A stretch of 64,000 nucleotides of DNA from Verrucomicrobium sp. (GCA_017849585.1 JAFIGT010000019.1:62001-126000); one strand, 5' to 3'. Positions 1-9,361 are shown, counted from the stretch's first letter. Translations and numbers: made by a program. The notes: generated from the letters alone by a model not told the origin.

Positions 1-450
1 GGCCTCGGCGGCAAAGGCGAGCAGGCGCGTTTCATCGAGTTCGCTAAAGGCGCCAACGCGGTTGGAATCGACGTTCAGCACGCCGGCCACGTTGCCGCGG
101 ATTTCCACGGGGACGGCCAATTCGGAGCGGACGCGCGGATTGGCCCGGACGTACTTCGGTTCGTTCTGGACATCGTTGATGCGCATCGGCTTTCCGGTCG
201 AGGCGACCCAACCGGTGACGCCTTCGCCCGGGCGCAGCTTGAGCTTTTGCGCTTTTTGCGAGAGGCCGATGCTGGCTTCGATATCGAGCAGGCCGGTGTT
301 CGGATTGAGCAGGACGAAGGAGCCGGTGTCGGCCTGCGTCACACGCACGGCAGTCGCAAGAATGCGCTGCAGGGCGCGCTGCGGATCGAGCAGCAATCGC
401 AGGTCGCGCAAGCCCTGCGTCAGGAGTGGTTTCTTTTTAACCGCTTTCAT
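1..450 (-). CDS. GAF-domain sensor protein, C-terminal part missing (runs off window)
   Basis: Only the first 150 codons are present; the gene leaves the window at base 1. The start is ATG at 450-448, which overlaps the glnD stop as ATGA, so translation is probably coupled to glnD. After a basic lysine-rich start the protein reads as a GAF domain: an alpha-helical lead (LLLDPQRALQRIL), a core strand (ADTGSFVLLNP), the motif GEGVTGWVA and the late GAF signature VPVEIRGNVAGVLNVDS. GAF domains bind small molecules or act as dimeric signalling modules. The missing C-terminal part could hold any output domain, such as a histidine kinase, a phosphatase or a second GAF. Co-transcription with glnD could tie it to nitrogen signalling, but that is only inference from the overlap. 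Confidence 0.8.
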   Translation of the reverse strand, partial: MKAVKKKPLLTQGLRDLRLLLDPQRALQRILATAVRVTQADTGSFVLLNPNTGLLDIEASIGLSQKAQKLKLRPGEGVTGWVASTGKPMRINDVQNEPKYVRANPRVRSELAVPVEIRGNVAGVLNVDSNRVGAFSELDETRLLAFAAEA

Positions 451-3203
451 GGCCTCGTGGCACTTTTGGTCACGGCCTGGGTGATGCGCCGCAACGCGTC
501 CTCATCGGTCACCTTCTCACCCTTTTGGTCGGTGATGTAGAATGTATCCAGCGCCGCGCCTTTTTCCGTCGTGATGCGGGCGAATCCGATATCAATCTCG
601 TTGTCCGCGAGACAGCAGGCCACGCGGTACAAGAGTCCCGGTTGGTCAGGTGTCTGGAGATCGAGCAGGGTGTAGTCGCGGCTCGATTCGCGATCGAAGT
701 ATATCCGGGTGGGAAATTCCGCATCCTCGTAACCGGCCAGACGTTTGCCGCCGGATTCCTGGAGGTTGGGGAATTCGTATCCCGCCTGGCTGAAGGAGCG
801 GGAGAGATTTTCCTCGAAGGCTTTCCGATCGCGCGCATCGGTCACGGCCTCCTGACGGTCCGTTGCGACACGGAAGGTATCGATGACGATGCTGTCGTCG
901 CGCGTGTTGATGTCCGCGCTCAAGATGGAAAGCCCGGAGGCGGCAAATGCGCCCGTGATCTTGGCAAAGCAGCGTTCCCGGTCCCAGGTGACCACCGTTA
1001 CCACGGAATGGCCCTGGTCGGGTTGGTGCAGCCAGTGAATCGTCGGCTTGAGCGACGCGTCGTCGTGCATGACCTGGCTGAAGAAAAATTCGTGCACATA
1101 CTGGATGTGCGTGGCGATGAGCGACTCGGGCAGGTTGTTGAAATAGCGCGCTGGCAGGTTCTTGAAGTGCGCGTCCACCTCCCCGGGGTCGATCTCGTTG
1201 CCAAGCTTGGTCTTGATGCGGGTCTTGAGTTCCTCCAGCGATTTCTGCTCCGCCAGCTTGAACTCGTGCCCGCCTTCCAGGGCGCGCGCCGTCCGGTTGT
1301 AGAGCTGCCAGAGGAGCAGTTCCTTCCAGTCCGACCAGAGTTGTCGCGAATCGGTTCCCTGATAGTCCGCGAAGGTGAGCAGCATCAGCATGTCGAGCCG
1401 TTCCTTGGTCTGCACCACGCGGGCAAACTCGAAAATGGTCTCTTCATCGTCGAGATTGCGGCTGCGGGCCGTCTCGGACATGGTCATGTGGTGATCGACG
1501 AGGAAAACCAGCGTGGCCAGTTCCTTGGCATCGAGATGCATGCGGCGCGAGACGCGCACGGCGTTGACGGCGCTGTCCTCGGAGTGGTGGCGGCTGTTGG
1601 AAGATTTTCCGGTGTCGTGCAAGAGCATCGCCAGATAAAGCAGGTCGGGCCGCTCCACCGAGACCATGAGCGGTTCGTATTTGCTGAAGGGCGGCTCTTT
1701 CGCGCCTAAAATCTTGTCGAGCATTTCGAGGCAGACAATCGTGTGCTCGTCCGCCGTGTAGCGGTGAAAGAACTCGTGCTGCACCAGGCATGTCAGCGGG
1801 CGGAATTCCGGGAAAAGCCGGCCGAGCACGCCGTGTTCGTGCATGAGGCGGCAGATGGCTCCGACTTCGCCTTTCTTGGAGAACAGCTTGAGGATCATCT
1901 CCCGCGTCTTCTTGTGGTAGATGAAACTGCGGTCGATGATCGAGAGTCGCCGGCGGATGCGCGCGGAAAGCTCCGGGCCAATCTCGGCGTGACGCTGCTG
2001 CGCGATGACAAAGACGCGGAGGATGCGAAACGGGTCCGCGGTAAAGATGCCGGGCTCGGAGGCCTCCAGCGTGCCGTTCTGCAAAATGAATCCGTCGATG
2101 AGTTCCGGCTTCGCGGCGCGGAATGGGAGGAACGACCAGCGCACCCGGTGCGCCTTGGCCTGTGTCCCGGCGAAGCGGCGCGCGAGATTGTTCGTGAGCT
2201 GGAAAATGGTGTTGGTGTGCTGATAATAATTGCGCATCAACGCCTCGGTCCGGCGCAGGATCGTGTGTTGCTTGTACTTAAAGCTGTTCGCGATGCGGCC
2301 CTGCAACTGGAGCGTGAGGATGTCGCCGTTGCGCTTTTGCAGATAGTGCAGTTCGGTGCGCAGGCGCAGCAGGAAATCGTAGGCCGCGTCGAGCTGCTTG
2401 CGCTCCGTCACGGTCAGCAACTGCGCTTCGACCAGTCCGCTGGAGGTGGCAATGTTGCGTTTCACCTGCGCCATCCAAAGCATGTTCTGGTAATCGCGCA
2501 ATCCGCCGCAACCGTTCTTCACGTGGGGTTCCTGCAGGAAAACCGTGTTGCCGAATTTGGCGTGGCGCTCCGCTTGGTCCGCGAGGCGCCAGTCGAGAAA
2601 TTCCTGTTCCTTGCCCTTGATGCACATGCGCTCAAAGGTGCGTCCGAATTCTTCGTACAGGGAACCGTCGCCGATCAGCAGGTTCGACTCGAGCAGAGAG
2701 GTCTTCGTCCGCAAATCGGAGTTGGCATTCTCCACTTCCTCGTTGGAGGTGCGGGTGGCGTGGCCGACATGAAACCCCACATCCCAGAGCATGTAGAGCA
2801 CTTGTTCGACGACTTCCTTCACGAACGCCGCGTCCTCGCGTCCTTTTGCATCGTGGAGAAAATGAATGTCGATATCACTGCCGGGATTAAGCTCCCCCCG
2901 GCCAAAACCGCCGACCGCCATGAGCGAGACTCGCGGCAGCTTTCCCTTGTAGCCGCGCGTGCCGCTCTGCCACGCGCCTTCCCAGACATGTCGCAACACG
3001 ACGGACATGAGATCGGCGCGCTTTTGCGCGAAACTGCGACCGCCTTCGCCGCTGCCGTGCGCGAGCTTGAGGCGGTGTTCTTCCAACTTGAGAAAGCGAC
3101 GATAGAGATCGAGCAGATCCGTGGGCTTCAAATTCTCCTCATTCACCAGTTTGCGCTCGGCATGGCGCAAAACTTTTTCGAGGTGAACCGGAGGTGGTGG
3201 CAT
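447..3203 (-). CDS. glnD: [Protein-PII] uridylyltransferase / uridylyl-removing enzyme GlnD
   Basis: This 918-residue protein has the full GlnD architecture. The nucleotidyltransferase motif is at about residues 97-116 (GGFGRGELNPGSDIDIHF, with the metal-binding Asp pair D110/D112). The GlnD linker domain follows, then an HD hydrolase domain with LLHDTGK (H529, D530), then two C-terminal ACT domains at about 710-790 and 825-905. In characterised enzymes the NT domain uridylylates PII when glutamine is low, the HD domain removes UMP, and the ACT domains sense glutamine. The length is close to the family norm of about 850-930. The region upstream (3204-3373) is shared with divergent pdxJ. The stop codon overlaps the start of the downstream GAF gene. 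No PII gene (glnB) or ammonium transporter lies in the window. Confidence 0.95.
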   Translation of the reverse strand: MPPPPVHLEKVLRHAERKLVNEENLKPTDLLDLYRRFLKLEEHRLKLAHGSGEGGRSFAQKRADLMSVVLRHVWEGAWQSGTRGYKGKLPRVSLMAVGGFGRGELNPGSDIDIHFLHDAKGREDAAFVKEVVEQVLYMLWDVGFHVGHATRTSNEEVENANSDLRTKTSLLESNLLIGDGSLYEEFGRTFERMCIKGKEQEFLDWRLADQAERHAKFGNTVFLQEPHVKNGCGGLRDYQNMLWMAQVKRNIATSSGLVEAQLLTVTERKQLDAAYDFLLRLRTELHYLQKRNGDILTLQLQGRIANSFKYKQHTILRRTEALMRNYYQHTNTIFQLTNNLARRFAGTQAKAHRVRWSFLPFRAAKPELIDGFILQNGTLEASEPGIFTADPFRILRVFVIAQQRHAEIGPELSARIRRRLSIIDRSFIYHKKTREMILKLFSKKGEVGAICRLMHEHGVLGRLFPEFRPLTCLVQHEFFHRYTADEHTIVCLEMLDKILGAKEPPFSKYEPLMVSVERPDLLYLAMLLHDTGKSSNSRHHSEDSAVNAVRVSRRMHLDAKELATLVFLVDHHMTMSETARSRNLDDEETIFEFARVVQTKERLDMLMLLTFADYQGTDSRQLWSDWKELLLWQLYNRTARALEGGHEFKLAEQKSLEELKTRIKTKLGNEIDPGEVDAHFKNLPARYFNNLPESLIATHIQYVHEFFFSQVMHDDASLKPTIHWLHQPDQGHSVVTVVTWDRERCFAKITGAFAASGLSILSADINTRDDSIVIDTFRVATDRQEAVTDARDRKAFEENLSRSFSQAGYEFPNLQESGGKRLAGYEDAEFPTRIYFDRESSRDYTLLDLQTPDQPGLLYRVACCLADNEIDIGFARITTEKGAALDTFYITDQKGEKVTDEDALRRITQAVTKSATRP

Positions 3204-3373
3204 TGCTCCTCATAGTATGAAAATCAGCGCGTTGTGCAAGGGGACAGCGCGATGAATTTGCAGCAACCGCGATCAAGGCATCGATTGCAATAGCAACATC
3301 CCAAGCCAGACATGACATCCACCTCAAGCGAGTCTCGACAGAGCCGATCGGTTTTCGTTATCGTACCCCTCCT

Positions 3374-4111
3374 ATGTCGAAACTCGGATTGAATGTGGAC
3401 CACGTCGCCACCCTTCGTCAGGCGCGTTATCGTGACACCACGCACGGACTCACCCCCGAACCCTCCGTTCTCACCGCCGCTCTCCTCGCCGAAAAAGCCG
3501 GAGCCCACGGCATCACCGTCCACCTGCGCGAAGACCGCCGCCATATTCAAGACGCCGACGTCGCCCTGCTGCGCCGCACGATCAAGACTAATCTGAACCT
3601 CGAAATGGCCGTCACCCCGGAGATGGTCCGGCATGCGCTCAAGACGCAGCCCGATGAGGTCTGCCTCGTGCCGGAAAACCGGGCCGAGGTGACCACCGAG
3701 GGCGGTCTGGACGTGAAGCGGAGCCTGGCCCGCATCAAAAAGGCAATCCTACCCCTGAAAAAGGCGGGCATCCTCGTCAGCGCGTTCATCGCGCCGGACC
3801 CGGATCAAATCCAGGCGGCGGCCGACATCGGGGCGGATTATATTGAACTCCACACCGGCACCTTCGCCAATGCGACGACCAAGCGCGCCCAGTTGACCGA
3901 ACTCAAGCGGCACGTGCGCGGCGAGGCGCTCGCGAAGCGGCTCGGCTTGAAAGTGAATGCCGGTCATGGCCTGCACTACACCAACGTGCAGGTTTACCTG
4001 AAGGCGTTGCCCGAAGTGGACACGCTCAACATCGGGCATTCCATCATTTCCCGCGCTGTCTTCGTTGGCCTCGACAAGGCTGTGCGCGAAATGCTGGCCC
4101 TGATCAAATAG
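3374..4111 (+). CDS. pdxJ: Pyridoxine 5'-phosphate synthase PdxJ
   Basis: PdxJ condenses 1-deoxy-D-xylulose 5-phosphate with 3-amino-2-oxopropyl phosphate to form pyridoxine 5'-phosphate, the ring-closing step of the DXP-dependent vitamin B6 pathway. At 245 residues the length is typical. The N-terminal signature LGLNVDHVATLRQAR is intact, followed by AGAHGITVHLREDRRHI, the phosphate-binding late-barrel motif VNAGHGLHYTN and a C-terminal LNIGHSIISRAVFVGL, all characteristic of the family's TIM barrel. It is followed after 13 bases by acpS. The pdxJ-acpS pairing is also known from Escherichia coli, so this is a conserved operon. Confidence 0.95.
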   Translation: MSKLGLNVDHVATLRQARYRDTTHGLTPEPSVLTAALLAEKAGAHGITVHLREDRRHIQDADVALLRRTIKTNLNLEMAVTPEMVRHALKTQPDEVCLVPENRAEVTTEGGLDVKRSLARIKKAILPLKKAGILVSAFIAPDPDQIQAAADIGADYIELHTGTFANATTKRAQLTELKRHVRGEALAKRLGLKVNAGHGLHYTNVQVYLKALPEVDTLNIGHSIISRAVFVGLDKAVREMLALIK

Positions 4112-4124
4112 CTGCCTTCCGACC

Positions 4125-4520
4125 ATGAAAACCTTCGGCATCGGCATCGACATCGTGGAGACGGCCCGCATCGAGCAGTCCATTGAGAAATTCGGCGACC
4201 GTTTTCTCCAGCGGATCTACCTGCCTGCGGAACTCGAGTATGCGCACAAGATGAAGCATCCCGCGCTGCACCTCGCGGCGCGGTTTGCCGCCAAGGAAGC
4301 TCTCAGCAAGGCGTTCGGGACCGGCATCGGAAAGACAATCGGCTGGCGAGATCTGGAAGTCGCCCGCACCGGACCGGGCGCGCCGCAGGTGGTGCTGCAC
4401 GGCGGGGCGAAGGAATACGCAGAAAAGATCGGCGCGATTCAGGTGCTGGTGAGCCTCTCCCACACCGAGCACTACGGCGCGGCCAGCGCGATTGTGAATA
4501 TCGGAGAGAGTGCGGACTGA
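4125..4520 (+). CDS. acpS: Holo-[acyl-carrier-protein] synthase AcpS
   Basis: AcpS transfers the 4'-phosphopantetheine arm of coenzyme A to a serine of acyl carrier protein, activating it for fatty acid synthesis. The protein is 131 residues, normal for the group I synthase trimer. The two metal-binding signatures are visible: GIGIDIVE at 5-12 (D9) and FAAKEALSKAFGTGI starting at residue 54 (E58). The gene follows pdxJ by 13 bases and precedes lysA by 84 bases on the same strand, so the three are probably co-transcribed. Confidence 0.94.
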   Translation: MKTFGIGIDIVETARIEQSIEKFGDRFLQRIYLPAELEYAHKMKHPALHLAARFAAKEALSKAFGTGIGKTIGWRDLEVARTGPGAPQVVLHGGAKEYAEKIGAIQVLVSLSHTEHYGAASAIVNIGESAD

Positions 4521-4604
4521 TCTCCAGGCTTCGCAACAAACCGCAGCTTTGACATCCACGGCGAGTTGCGGAATTGTAACGGAATACTTTTTACGACTGA
4601 TTAT

Positions 4605-5903
4605 ATGACGACTCCTGCCTCCCCTTCTCCCCTCGCCTCCGACGCCGCTTTTCTCGAATCCCTCGCCGCCAAGGTGGGTACGCCGTTCTGGCTGTACGAT
4701 GCGGGCGTAATTCGCCGCGCAATCAACGATGTGAAGTTCCTCACCTCCGCCCCCGGACTCCAGGCCCGCTTCGCGATGAAGGCGTGTCCCGCCACGCGCA
4801 TTTTGAAGGAAATGCAGCAGGCCGGAATCTGGATCGACGCGGTCTCCGGCAACGAAGTGTTGCGCGCGCGCCAAGCCGGGTTTTCCGGTGGCAGCCAGCC
4901 GCCTGTGATTTTGTACACCGCCGATGTCTTCCGCGACAACTGGTGGGAAGCGGTCGGCACGCATGGTGTGCTGCCGAATATCGGATCGCCCGGACAACTT
5001 CGCGACTTGGAAAAGGCCGGTTACCGGGGCGCGATTGCCCTGCGCGTGAATCCCGGATTCGGTCACGGCCATGTGAATTCGTGCGACACCGGCGGGCCGA
5101 GCTCGAAGCACGGCGTCTGGTTCCAAGATGTGGCCGAGGTGATCGTCTTCGCCAAGAAGCTGGGCTACCCCATTGTCATGATCCACGCCCACGTGGGCAG
5201 CGGTCCGCAGCAGGAAGAACTCCGCGCCAATCTGAAGCGGCTCGCGGAGGAATTCGCCAGGATCGCCCCGCAATTTCCGAATCTCGAAGCCGTCAGCCTC
5301 GGCGGCGGTCTGCCGCACAATTACCGGGGCGGCGCGGCGATTGATTTGAAGGCGCTCGCGTCCATCCTGACCGACGCCCATGCCCTGCTCTGCAAGGCGG
5401 TGGGTCGTCCGATCCGTCTCGAAATCGAACCGGGCCGTTACTACGTCGCCGGATCGGCGCAGCTCGTCACCCGCGTGATGGATGTGAAGAAGACCCGCGA
5501 CAACGAAAAGGGCAAGGGTGCCACGTTCGCCATGGTCGACGCCGGTTTTGTCGACCTCGTCCGTCCCGCCATGTACGGCTCCTATCACCGCATTTCCATC
5601 CCGGCCCGCGCCGGTCAACCGACCGAACCGGTCGTGGTGGCGGGTCCGCTCTGCGAATCCGGCGACGTGTTCACCCGCGACTCGAGCGAATTGCTCGCCC
5701 CGCGCGATCTGCCATTGCCGCACACGGGCGACCTGATGGTGCTGCACGACGGCGGCGCTTACGGCTATGCCATGAGCTCGAACTACAATTCGATTGGCCG
5801 CGTGCCTCAGATCTGGCTGGAAAGCGACGGTAGCACGACGTTGATTTCGCGCCGCGAGACGATCGAGGATATTCTCAAGGCCGAGACGGACGAGAAGTTG
5901 TAA
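4605..5903 (+). CDS. lysA: Diaminopimelate decarboxylase LysA
   Basis: LysA converts meso-diaminopimelate to L-lysine with pyridoxal phosphate, the last step of lysine synthesis. The PLP lysine lies in RFAMKACPATRIL and the loop HAHVGSG follows. The substrate motif CESGDVF and the long motif GFGHGHVNSCDTGGPSSKHG resemble the Escherichia coli enzyme closely, as does the C-terminal GAYGYAMSSNYNS. The reading frame is open from a TTG at 4566, but that would add 13 residues unlike the family. The ATG at 4605 gives 432 residues and a natural start, MTTPASPSP. PLP made through the neighbouring pdxJ is its cofactor, although such pairing may be coincidental. Confidence 0.94.
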   Translation: MTTPASPSPLASDAAFLESLAAKVGTPFWLYDAGVIRRAINDVKFLTSAPGLQARFAMKACPATRILKEMQQAGIWIDAVSGNEVLRARQAGFSGGSQPPVILYTADVFRDNWWEAVGTHGVLPNIGSPGQLRDLEKAGYRGAIALRVNPGFGHGHVNSCDTGGPSSKHGVWFQDVAEVIVFAKKLGYPIVMIHAHVGSGPQQEELRANLKRLAEEFARIAPQFPNLEAVSLGGGLPHNYRGGAAIDLKALASILTDAHALLCKAVGRPIRLEIEPGRYYVAGSAQLVTRVMDVKKTRDNEKGKGATFAMVDAGFVDLVRPAMYGSYHRISIPARAGQPTEPVVVAGPLCESGDVFTRDSSELLAPRDLPLPHTGDLMVLHDGGAYGYAMSSNYNSIGRVPQIWLESDGSTTLISRRETIEDILKAETDEKL

Positions 5904-5950
5904 GCCTCGCGTGTCGCGAAGACGCTCCCCGGCTTAACGTGCCGCCAAGG

Positions 5951-7105
5951 CTATTTCTTGGAAGTCATCACATCCCGGGATTGGGATTGATTTATCGCAA
6001 ACTGAATCGACCGCAGCACATCCATCGCCCGAATCAACGCCACGTCCTGCAACGCCGCATTTTTCGTCCCTTCATTCTTGCTCACCAGCTGCTGCGACAA
6101 CACCTCGTCCAGCTCCGGATTCTCCCCATGCACCAGCGCCGCTTCGCTCGTGCGGGCGCGTGGCGTCAATTCCTGCACCGAAGGCATCGCCGTGCCATCC
6201 TGGCTGCTTCCCTCCAAGGCCAGACGCTCCGATTGATCGTCAATATACAGTGCGATATCCGGCACAATCGGCTTGCCAAAAAGCTGCGTCCCGTCCGCCA
6301 GGGAAGCCTGCCCCGTCGCGAGCCGCAGATACCGGCCCGAACTCAATTTCGTCTCTGTAAAATACGCCGCCTGTCCCGCTGTGGATCGCCCGACCAAAAT
6401 GGCATGCGCCTGTTGCCGTAGCACCGCCGCCAAGGCTTCCGCCGCGCCCATGGACCGGCGATTGGTCAACACCACCAGCGGCATTTCCACCTGCCGTTTG
6501 CTGCTCGTATTGGTGCTGCGGTAAATCTGCTGCGGGATCTGCAATCCCTGCACCGTAAAAAGCGTCTCGCCCGGAGCCGTGAAAATCGACGCCATCCGCG
6601 CCGCGCCCGAGTAATCGTTCGCCGTCTCGAAATCCCGCAAATCCAGCACCATGCCAATCGCCCCGTTCTTCTGCCAATCGTAAAGTTGGTTTTCCAGTTG
6701 GGCCCAATCCCGGTTCGGCTTGAACGTCGCCACGCGCCAGTACGCAATTTTTCCCGGCAACAATTCCGCCAGAATCGGCCGTGGCGCGGGATTGGCCAGC
6801 GCGGGCTGCGTCATCAACATTGCCCCGCCGCCCAGCCGGTTCAACACCGCGCTCAGCGACGCATTTCCGATCTTGTTGTCCGTCACCGCCGCTGGATCAG
6901 CATAGCGGGATTTCAGGAGTTGCATCACTTCGCCCAACTCCCGGTCATCCGGCGATGCCTCCGTGGGAGCCGTCGGCACCGACCCGGAGGCCTGCAGGAA
7001 TAATCCGGACGAAAGCACTCCCAGGAACACCACCGCACGCCACGCTTGGTGCCACTGAAGTACGCGCCCTCCTCGCGAAGCGAGTTGTCCGGATTCCTGG
7101 TTCAT
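5951..7105 (-). CDS. Exported S41-peptidase-like protein lacking the catalytic Ser and Lys
   Basis: This 384-residue protein has one N-terminal hydrophobic segment (about 22-40, a signal peptide or anchor) and a C-terminal-processing-peptidase-like (S41) domain at about 110-285. Alignment by eye to E. coli Tsp, where Ser430, Asp441 and Lys455 lie at +0, +11 and +25, fits NRRSMGAAEALAAVLRQ through VGRSTAGQA without gaps. The catalytic Ser position is G220 and the Lys position is Q245; the Asp position is Q231. Family features around them, such as VLDLRDF, the AAE motif and the VGR.T.G loop, are kept. No PDZ domain is evident. It is probably a non-proteolytic scaffold or binding protein in the envelope. 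The start codon overlaps the purD stop (ATGA), so it is probably translated with purD. Confidence 0.8.
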   Translation of the reverse strand: MNQESGQLASRGGRVLQWHQAWRAVVFLGVLSSGLFLQASGSVPTAPTEASPDDRELGEVMQLLKSRYADPAAVTDNKIGNASLSAVLNRLGGGAMLMTQPALANPAPRPILAELLPGKIAYWRVATFKPNRDWAQLENQLYDWQKNGAIGMVLDLRDFETANDYSGAARMASIFTAPGETLFTVQGLQIPQQIYRSTNTSSKRQVEMPLVVLTNRRSMGAAEALAAVLRQQAHAILVGRSTAGQAAYFTETKLSSGRYLRLATGQASLADGTQLFGKPIVPDIALYIDDQSERLALEGSSQDGTAMPSVQELTPRARTSEAALVHGENPELDEVLSQQLVSKNEGTKNAALQDVALIRAMDVLRSIQFAINQSQSRDVMTSKK

Positions 7106-8376
7106 ACTGCCGTTAATTTCGCCGCAATATCATATCGGAATTGCGCTCCTGCAAATTGAATTTTTGAGACACCATGGTACGCCAGCTCCCGGGCCCGCTC
7201 CAGCGATTCGTCCCAAGCCGTTACCGTCAGGACCCTTCCGCCGCTCGTCACAATCTCCCGGCCCTGCTTTTTCGTCCCGGCCTGAAAGACCACCAAACGG
7301 CCCATCTCATCCGGAACCAAATCCAGTCCCTTGATCGCGTCGCCAAGTCGCGGTTCGCCCGGATAATTCGCCGCAGCCATCACCACGCTCACCGCTGACA
7401 CCTTGCGGAACTTCAAGTCCAGCTTCGCCAACCGCTTTTCCGTCACCGCCCGAGCCACCTCCAGCAACGGCGTTTCCAACAACGGCAGCAACACCTGCGT
7501 CTCCGGGTCGCCAAAGCGAACGTTGAACTCCAATACCTTCGGTCCTTGGGCGGTCAACATCAGCCCCGCATACAGGATACCGCGAAAATCGATTCCCTCC
7601 TGCTTGAACGCGATGAAAAGCGGGTCGAGAATCGTCTTGCTGATCGTCTCCAGCATCGCCTCGTCCACCAATGGTGCCGGAGCATATGCCCCCATCCCGC
7701 CCGTGTTCGCGCCGGTATCGCCGTCGCCGATGCGCTTGTGATCCTGCGAGACCGGGAAATACCGATACGTGTCGCCATCGGTGACCACGTGAATCGACGC
7801 CTCGCGGCCCACCAGAAATTCTTCCAGCAACACTTTCGCGCCCGCGCTGCCGAATGCCTTCTCCACCATCACCTGATGAATCGCCATCGCCGCTTCGCGC
7901 GGTGTTTGAGCGATCAGCACACCCTTGCCCGCGGCCAGCCCATCGGCCTTGATCACCTGCGGATAGCCGAGCGATTGACTGTACAGGTGCGCGGCGTTGG
8001 CATCGGTGAAGCTCTGTCCCTTCGCCGTCGGCAGATTATATTTCTGCAGGATGCCCTTCGTGAAAACCTTGCTGCCTTCGAGCTGCGCCGCTTTTGCGTT
8101 GGGGCCAAAGATCGCGAGTCCCAGCTTTTCGAACGCATCCACGACCCCGGCGCACAGCGGCACTTCGGGACCGACGAAAGTCATATCGGGACGATGCTTC
8201 TCCGCCCAACGGGTCAGCTCCTCGATCTTGCTCACGGCGATCGGGACATTCTCCCCCAGCGACGCCGTCCCCGCATTACCGGGCGCAATAAAGAGTTTCA
8301 GCGAGGGTTCGTCCGTCTTGAGTTTCCAGGCCATCGTGTGTTCACGACCGCCCGAACCGATGATAAGTACTTTCAT
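7102..8376 (-). CDS. purD: Phosphoribosylamine-glycine ligase PurD
   Basis: PurD joins 5-phosphoribosylamine and glycine with ATP to give GAR, the second step of purine synthesis. The protein has 424 residues, the usual size. It starts with the N-domain signature MKVLIIGSGGREHTMAWKL. The PurD loop GPEVPLCAGVVDAF, the ATP-grasp glycine-rich strand KADGLAAGKGV and the late motif LEFNVRFGDPETQVLLPLL, which carries the metal-binding Glu and Asn, are all intact. It overlaps by ATGA with genes on both sides, an S41-like gene downstream and a metallo-beta-lactamase-like gene upstream, so three unrelated proteins share a tightly coupled operon. Confidence 0.96.
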   Translation of the reverse strand: MKVLIIGSGGREHTMAWKLKTDEPSLKLFIAPGNAGTASLGENVPIAVSKIEELTRWAEKHRPDMTFVGPEVPLCAGVVDAFEKLGLAIFGPNAKAAQLEGSKVFTKGILQKYNLPTAKGQSFTDANAAHLYSQSLGYPQVIKADGLAAGKGVLIAQTPREAAMAIHQVMVEKAFGSAGAKVLLEEFLVGREASIHVVTDGDTYRYFPVSQDHKRIGDGDTGANTGGMGAYAPAPLVDEAMLETISKTILDPLFIAFKQEGIDFRGILYAGLMLTAQGPKVLEFNVRFGDPETQVLLPLLETPLLEVARAVTEKRLAKLDLKFRKVSAVSVVMAAANYPGEPRLGDAIKGLDLVPDEMGRLVVFQAGTKKQGREIVTSGGRVLTVTAWDESLERARELAYHGVSKIQFAGAQFRYDIAAKLTAV

Positions 8377-9299
8377 GGATTGGCAGGAATATAAATGGTG
8401 GGTTGCGCCGGGAGAAGTTCCGCGTTGACGGAAAATTCCGATTTCGTAAGCCGCTTGACGGGCAATTTCTGATCCTTCAGATAATCGTCCAGCGACCGTA
8501 AATTCATATCAGGCGTTTGCTCGGTTTTGTACGTGATCGGCACGATGATCTTCGCCTGCAAATCCGTCGCAATGCGATTCAAGTCCGTCACCGTCAGAAA
8601 CGGCGAACCGACCGGCAGAAACAGCACATCCACGCGTCCGATTTCCTGCCGCTGCCGCGCATCCAGAACATTCCCGATCACTCCCAGATGCGCGAAGTTC
8701 ACGCCATCCAGCGAGAAGACAAACGCCGTGCACTTCGGCGCATTCGGACCGATCTTGCTGTCGCGATTCACGCTGACTCCCTTGAAGATCAACCCGTTCG
8801 CCTTGTTCACGCCCACGGCCGTGTAACTGCGGAAAATCTGCGGGGTGCCAAAGAGCAATTCCCCCGCGGCGTGATCATCTGCCTCCGTGCTGATCAAGAC
8901 CGTGTCCGCCGGAAGCCGTCCGGGAAAAAGATACTTCACCGAGTTCCGCGCAAACGGATCAATCGCCACCCGGACACCCGTCGAATTGATCAGATAAATA
9001 AACGCGTGGCCATACCACCGCACCAGCGTGCTCGGTTCCGCGCTCGTCGCGGGCGGCTCCGAAGCGGCCGCCGCAGGAGTTACCGGTGTCGCAGGCTTCG
9101 CCGGTTGGGAAGCCCGGTTATCGCCCGAACCCGGCATGGGTGCCGCCGTGTCCACCGCGCGCGCGCTGGAAGAAGAGCTCGTCGTGCGATTCGACGCCGC
9201 CGGCTGTTTCGTGCTCTGGGCACAGGCCAAGCCGATCCCCAGTAAAAGGACCGCCAGCACACTCAGAGAAACCCGTTGGAGCCGCAGCATGATGTTCAC
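8373..9299 (-). CDS. Exported UlaG-type metallo-beta-lactamase-fold protein with degraded metal site
   Basis: The first 27 residues form a signal peptide ending near LACAQS. A low-complexity Ser/Ala/Pro linker runs to about residue 90, then a UlaG-like metallo-beta-lactamase fold. Family landmarks are clear: WYGHAFIYL, VAIDPF, ADTVLIS, FAHLG, VDVLFLPVGSP and IIVPITYKT. The metal ligands are mostly gone. The usual SHEHxDH reads STEADDH at 137-143 (two His lost), HLGD reads HLGV at 204-207, and the MHYKT-type His is Thr256. A working two-metal hydrolase is therefore unlikely; a ligand-binding or structural role is more plausible. Its stop overlaps the purD start (ATGA). A long hairpin separates it from leuA upstream. 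Confidence 0.72.
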   Translation of the reverse strand: MNIMLRLQRVSLSVLAVLLLGIGLACAQSTKQPAASNRTTSSSSSARAVDTAAPMPGSGDNRASQPAKPATPVTPAAAASEPPATSAEPSTLVRWYGHAFIYLINSTGVRVAIDPFARNSVKYLFPGRLPADTVLISTEADDHAAGELLFGTPQIFRSYTAVGVNKANGLIFKGVSVNRDSKIGPNAPKCTAFVFSLDGVNFAHLGVIGNVLDARQRQEIGRVDVLFLPVGSPFLTVTDLNRIATDLQAKIIVPITYKTEQTPDMNLRSLDDYLKDQKLPVKRLTKSEFSVNAELLPAQPTIYIPANP

Positions 9300-9312
9300 C
9301 CCTGCAGGCTAA

Positions 9313-9361
9313 CCTGTGCCGCGCCTTCGCCAAGCAAAAAGGCGACCCCGCACGGCACAGG
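9313..9361 (-). terminator. Probable leuA terminator hairpin
   Basis: CCTGTGCCG at 9313-9321 pairs perfectly with CGGCACAGG at 9353-9361. Inside it CGCCTT pairs with AAGGCG. It lies 18 bases past the leuA stop and about 14 bases before the next gene. There is no terminal U-run after the outer stem on the leuA strand, so it could instead be an mRNA-processing or stability hairpin. Confidence 0.5.
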
